Positions 59,415 through 64,000 of a DNA stretch of 64,000 nt are shown here, in pieces. The stretch lies in the NCBI GenBank assembly GCA_018398805.1, contig JAGFBZ010000814.1, forward strand, positions 1,054,001-1,118,000, written 5' to 3'. Position 1 is the stretch's first letter. Every line of letters begins with the position of its first letter. Source of the stretch: Hirundichthys speculiger. Taxonomy: Eukaryota; Chordata; Actinopteri; Beloniformes; Exocoetidae. A program made the translations under genes and the position numbers. The notes under the pieces are model-generated. The model did not search any database and was not told the origin of the DNA. It was given only the letters and a program-made list of their open reading frames with translations.

Positions 59415-59835
59415 GAAAAGCACTCGGAGAGCGCAGACCTCCGCCAAGTGCAACAATTCCCCCATATAGTGATTTACAGATTGCAATAAAATCCGCGTTC
59501 AGGATCAGATCCGGATCAGCCTTTGAAATTTGATAGAGGTTCCCATTGTCAATCCCTGAGTGAAATTTCATGAGTATGGGGCAATAATTAACGAAGATAT
59601 TGAGAAACAAAATTTTTCGGCCCCATTCACCGCAATGTTATCAAAAATTTGAAAGTGATCCAGAATCCAGGATTTCTTCTGGATCACACCCAAAATGAAA
59701 TCAGTTCTTCCTTTTCACATTTCTGACAACTCCTGAAAATTTCATCAAAATTCCATCTTTAACTTTTTGAGTTATCTTGAACACAGACAGACAGACAAAC
59801 AGATAAATGCCAGCAAAAACATAACCTCCTTGGCG
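59415..59835 (-). mobile_element. Widespread interspersed repeat of uncertain class
   Basis: GCACTCGGAGAGCGCAGACC, then TCCGCC, and at the other end AACATAACCTCCTTGGCGTA are the two ends of a repeat I recognise from many fish and invertebrate genomes (on the other strand GCCAAGGAGGTTATGTTTT...GGCGGAGGTCTGCGCTCTCC). The interior (ATGAAATTTCACTCAGGGAT type, minus strand) also fits. No coding region is visible. I cannot place it firmly in a superfamily. Confidence 0.55.
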
Positions 59836-59976
59836 TAGGTAACAATCTTAACTCTAAATCGGGTTGAAAATAAATAAGTGCATTTTATAACAGGAAAATA
59901 CCAAAAAAAATACAACAGTGAGTAAAAGGACTGTCTCTGATCAGAGATGCTTAATAAATGTAACCCACCTTTTCCA

Positions 59977-60329
59977 TCCATCTATCATCTATGCCCATTT
60001 AATCCTCTGCATGGTCACAGGGATCTGCTGGAGTCTATTCCAGCTCTCTTCAGGTGAAACGCAGGGGTACACCCTGGACAGGTCCCCGTCCATCGCAGGG
60101 CCACATGTAGACAAACAACCATACACACTCACAATCACTCCTACGGGCAATTTAAAACCACACGCATGTTTTTGGACTGTGAGAGGAAGCCGGAGTACCT
60201 GGAGGAAACCCATGCAAGCACAGGGAGAACATGCAAACTCCACACAGAAAGGCCCCTGCTGAGGTTCAAACCAGGAACCTTCTTGCTGTGAGGCAACAGT
60301 GCTAACCACTAAGCCACAGTGCTGCCCTG
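59977..60329 (-). mobile_element. Near-complete teleost tRNA-derived SINE copy
   Basis: On the minus strand the copy runs from the head (GGCAGCACTGTGGCTTAGTG, GGTTAGCACTGTTGCC) through GGTTCCTGGTTTGAACC, TGTGTGGAGTTTGCATGTTC, ACTCCGGCTTCCTCTCACAG and GTCCAGGGTGTACCCCTGCG to the tail (GCAGAGGATTAAATGGGCAT, AGATGATAGATGG). ACCCACCTTTTCCAT on the left and ACCAACCTTTTCAT on the right are near-identical flanks consistent with a target duplication. It serves as the reference copy for the other fragments in the window. Confidence 0.8.
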
Positions 60330-60343
60330 ACCAACCTTTTCAT

Positions 60344-61262
60344 TAAAAAGGAAAAGAAATTTACTAATTAAAAATGACCTTATCCGCTTCCGACCCATAG
60401 ACACAGGTCTAAAAGATGACAGTCAGTTCAATTAATGAAAGTTTGCCAGCAGTCAGAGTCCAACGATCACTTCCAGACAGTCCAGCACCCACAACCACAG
60501 CTAGCAGCAGACCAGGCAGATAGCTGAGCTTGTAGCAGCAAGCCCAGGCACCAGCAGCCATAGCAGAAACAACAGGTCGGTAAAGCTGCTGATAGTCTGA
60601 GGCAAAGCAGCCACTGCACACTGGGAGGCTGGGCAAGACAGCCAGCCAAGTAGTCCAAAGTGAAGTACAGTAGGACAGAGTGAAGCAAGATGAAGTCAAG
60701 CTGATCTAAGCAAAAGGATGCGAAGGCTGAATGAACTGAAGCTGTGGAGAAACCGCGTGAAGCAGGGCAAAACAAGATGAAAACCAGCACTGTTCAAGTG
60801 CCCTCACTTGGTGAGCGTTGCAAAGCAATTCACCACCAGAACAATAGGGGCCGTAATGTTTTCCAAAGGCCTACTATCCCATGACATCATGGATTGTTTA
60901 TTTACATCCTGGCCTGCCATATACAGATACACACAAAGAAGAATGGAGACAGAGAGAGAGAGAGAAAGAGAAGAGCTGATAAGAAAATGTACAATGCTGG
61001 GACTTTCAGGCTCCCCACATCACCACTGCAGCTCTTCATGGACATCTTAAATTGGACAAACTTGTCCCTCATTTTCCTTCACTTCCTCATACACTCCTCC
61101 ATCTCCACACCATTGTTGCCCACAATCTCCTTCCATGAGTAATATGTGATGTGACCATCTTTGTAGTACTTTAGCGATGAGTTGTAAAGGTGTTGGACTT
61201 CTCCCAAATGTTCTTCAAACTGCTCCATGGTCAAATATGCTGGTAGCTGGTAGATGAAGTAT
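60344..61262. other. Intergenic stretch, nothing recognised
   Basis: Frames of 96-107 codons on the minus strand (60409-60790) are Cys/Leu-rich without family features. A (GA)n patch lies near 60949-60970. Confidence 0.4.
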
Positions 61263-62140
61263 AAAAACCTTTGCCAACATTAACAAAGAAAAAACATAAC
61301 TGAAGGAGCTTTGATGGAAATATGGGTGCTGTTTGTACATCCAGTAATTCTGAGTAACCCTGAAAGAAAGTTTCTTTACTCATAGAAGTGGAAGCAGGAT
61401 ACTAATATGTACTCAAGAATACATATGCGTGTACAATAAAAAATAATTAATTAATTTGTGTGTGTGTGTGTGTGTGCTCATGAGCCAGGCCATAATAGGA
61501 AGCCATCATTAATGGAGCTCATATATTGTGATTTACCATGGCAACGGCAAATAAACGAAAGAGATCCTTTGACTTTTCTTCAGTCACGTGACTTTCTGCA
61601 GAGACATAAAAATGCAAAAGTGGCAAAGGAAAGACAGTTGATGTGGAACAAATTGCAGAGGAAGTGAACGTGTAATTTAAAAATTTAGTATTGAAAGACA
61701 TGATGTTGACGTAGTTAATGACCTGAAATAGTTAAAACCTTTGCCAACATTAACAAAGAAATATATAATTCAAGGAGTACCTGTGGAAATATGGAAGTAG
61801 TCAATACTAATAATCCAATCATTCTGGTATAATCCTTAAAGAAATGTTCTTGATTCACAGAAGAGGAAGTAATTAATGATATCAATGTAGATTACACAAA
61901 ACCCTTCTTTGACTTTCACGTTTGTGGCCAATGAGAAAGAATAAATGAACAAATAAATAAATAAAAGAGCAAATACTTAAATGTGTGTAATGAAAAAAAC
62001 TATTCATTAATTTGGGGTGGGGCATGCATTCATGAGAAAGGCCACTTTTGTATTGGTTCTGCCGTTCACTTTCTAATCATCTATCTTCAGGATTCCCGTT
62101 GTTATGAAGATAAATGACTTAGTAAATAAATAATAGCTAA
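61263..62140 (+). repeat. Degenerate tandem duplication, unit about 475 bp
   Basis: AAAACCTTTGCCAACATTAA occurs at about 61264 and again at about 61736, each followed by similar text (GGAAATATGG, AATTCTG/CATTCTGGTAT, TTGATTCACAGAAG-like, then a CATGAG...GGCCA segment). The two units differ at many places and by indels. Each unit contains a TTCTTTGACTTT or TCCTTTGACTTTTC segment. No coding function is visible. Confidence 0.6.
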
Positions 62141-62911
62141 TGAAATAAATTAACCCAAGGTATTTTATGTGAAGTAACCTGTGGTTATACGATTAGAAGC
62201 ACGGAAGAATAAGATCATGTATATCAGTTATGTAACTGCAGAAAAACAGTATAAACCTAATGTTCTTTAAAAAAATTGATCAACTATCACAATAGTGACA
62301 GCTGGATGGAGCGCAGTAAGCTAGCTGTTGTGATCAATCAGTAAATTTGTCATCATTCAAACATGTCCAAAAAATGTAACAGTCTCAAAGTATGAGTTAC
62401 ATCACTTTCTGAAAACGGCTAAACTGATTTCTCTTGCTCCCCAATTTAACTCCCTTTGTGAAACAGAAAACTCAGCTTGTCTAAGTTCAGGTTCATCATA
62501 AGTTTCTATGGTCTGCAGCCAGGCCGGTTAAGCACAATGACCTGAAGCCCCATGGCTGTTCTATGTTGTAGATTTCATCTTAATTAAATTTTTAACATCA
62601 TGAATGGGATTCCCACAGAGATAGAAGTATATTTAATGTGTAACAGAAGCCATGCTTTGGGATTTCTTTGGAAACGAATTTGTAATGCTCTTCAGTTTGG
62701 GACCAACTAAAGCCACTTTCACTTTACATGTAATGCCTCAGTTCATTTTGGAGTTAGGCCTATGTTGGAAGTTTATACTGTCACTTAAGCTAGGTATAGA
62801 AATCCACTACCAGTCTCTGTGGTAAGCTAGGCTAGTGGAGGCTTTGTGAGGTGGGGTTAGTGGATGCACAGAGAAAAGAACGGTAAATACACTTTTATCA
62901 AACTTCTAGGT
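62141..62911. other. Intergenic stretch, nothing recognised
   Basis: AT-rich non-coding DNA with no supported feature. Confidence 0.45.
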
Positions 62912-63617
62912 CAGTGGTTCTCAACTGGTTTGGCTTCAGGACCCACCATCACCCTTAATGACAAGCCGTGACCCAAATCAAGGAAACTTTCCAACTTCTC
63001 AAATTTATTGATTGAAAAGATCGTGCAGTTTGAATCGGAGATAGTAGAATAGAATATCACAGAATGCCAACACAACAAATAAATTTATTGGTGAACCAAA
63101 ATGGCAAAAACCAAAATAGCATAACCAAAATGACTTCAAGTGGGAAATATTCCTTTTGATGCTCAATTAGCTGCATTTTAATGAAATCCAAAACACTTCA
63201 CTTCAGTAACTTTAGCCTTTTTTTAACAGACTCAACATGCACAAACATGAAATAAAAAATTGCAACCACTGAGCAGTAGTTTCAAAAAGAACTCAAAATA
63301 TATAGTTTTAGCTGAATAACCACTCAATGACCTTTGTCTTCAAGATAAGAAAATCCATATCTCATATATTCTTCGTTGTATCTGCGTTTCACCATGCTCA
63401 ACATATGGAAACAAACTTTGCAGGTCTTTTTCTATGGTGTAAACTGGCGGGTGTCAACTCGCATTACAGGCTATTATCGCCATCTACTGTTAAGGAGTAT
63501 GAATGACATGCTTTTTTTTTTTTTTAGCATTTCCTTTCCCAGGCAAAGGCCCACGACCCACTGAAAACGGGTCTGCGACCCACTTTTGGGTCGCGACCCA
63601 CCAGTTGAGAACCACTG
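62912..63617. mobile_element. hAT-type MITE with 18-bp terminal inverted repeats
   Basis: CAGTGGTTCTCAACTGGT opens the element and its exact reverse complement closes it at 63617. TTCTAGGT (left) and CTCTAGGT (right) flank it and agree at 7 of 8 positions, an 8-bp hAT duplication. GACCCACC-type motifs recur near both ends. These are Charlie-like ends. The 706-bp interior lacks a transposase, so it is non-autonomous. Confidence 0.85.
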
Positions 63618-63625
63618 CTCTAGGT

Positions 63626-64000
63626 AAGATGACAAATAAGCTCATTCCCAAAATATTAGTGTATCTCTTCAAGGCATCAGTTTATATATTTCCTCCTCCG
63701 GGAAGCATCTACACAAACTTTTGAATAGATTTAAAAGAATATATTTTATGCTTTTTATGTGAACTTAAAAATGATGAACTACTGGTAGCACTAGTCCTGG
63801 TCAGTAGTGGTTAGTAACTTCTTAGACCCCTGCAAATCTTACCACTTTTACCCAGTCATTTCAGTATGTAAAGAGGAAATTCTACCTAACATCATGCATC
63901 AAACCTTTGCTAGTACAATGACAAATCAAAAGTAAACTTGTAGGAAATTTTAAAAATGAATATATAAACAACATGTAAACTCTTGGAAGTTTACCAGTCA
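63626..64000. other. Intergenic stretch, nothing recognised
   Basis: AT-rich DNA to the end of the window without a supported feature. Confidence 0.45.

Noticed and set aside
60409..60790. Two overlapping minus-strand frames of 96 and 107 codons
   Set aside because: Cys/Leu-rich text with no family resemblance, no start context and no splice signals.

Overview
The window looks like a vertebrate, most probably teleost fish, gene desert. Protein-like open stretches are short and broken, simple repeats are dense ((TA)n, (CA)n, (GATA)n), and many interspersed repeats belong to families common in ray-finned fish: hAT, Tc1/mariner and pogo DNA transposons, PIF/Harbinger-like and TTAA-site MITEs, tRNA-derived SINEs, and L2-like and RTE/Rex3-like LINE fragments. 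No bacterial or organellar feature is visible. All calls come from reading the sequence; no search or alignment program was run.

The only credible host-gene signal is at about 7.2-7.7 kb on the minus strand. A CpG-rich block ends in ATG CGA G followed directly by a consensus donor (GTAAGA). RORbeta isoform 1 begins Met-Arg-Ala with the first exon ending after ATGCGAG, so I propose that this is the promoter and first coding exon of rorb. On that reading, 1-7188 is the start of intron 1 and everything above about 7.8 kb is upstream intergenic DNA. This would fit the large gene-poor interval upstream of RORB in mammals. Exon 2 and the rest of the gene lie outside the window.

From 7.8 to 43 kb the DNA is intergenic, with scattered elements: the 5' part of an IS630/Tc1-type transposon (10.5 kb), a SINE with a perfect 15-bp target-site duplication (12.0-12.4 kb), a Tc1 fossil with long inverted repeats (15.2-16.3 kb), a hAT element inside a (TA)n tract (20.6-21.4 kb), a TTAA-flanked MITE (21.7-22.1 kb), a 149-bp MITE (23.4 kb), the middle of another IS630-type transposase (24.9 kb), and two hAT elements (35.8-37.0 and 37.6-39.0 kb). 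The second of these hAT elements has a perfect 8-bp duplication and TTF-type zinc-finger coding remnants.

The most informative structure is at 43.18-47.23 kb: a complete but inactivated pogo/Tigger-like transposon with terminal inverted repeats, TA duplications and a transposase split by two introns. Intron 1 holds a solo-LTR-like insertion. Intron 2 holds a GC-rich minisatellite that creates long false reading frames.

From 47 to 64 kb there are a Tigger-type MITE, an L2-like LINE 3' end, a Rex3/RTE-like reverse-transcriptase fragment split by a Harbinger-type MITE with a TTA duplication, several SINE copies (one 5'-truncated with a perfect 13-bp duplication), a 40-bp perfect palindrome, a degenerate tandem duplication, and a hAT MITE with an 18-bp terminal inverted repeat.
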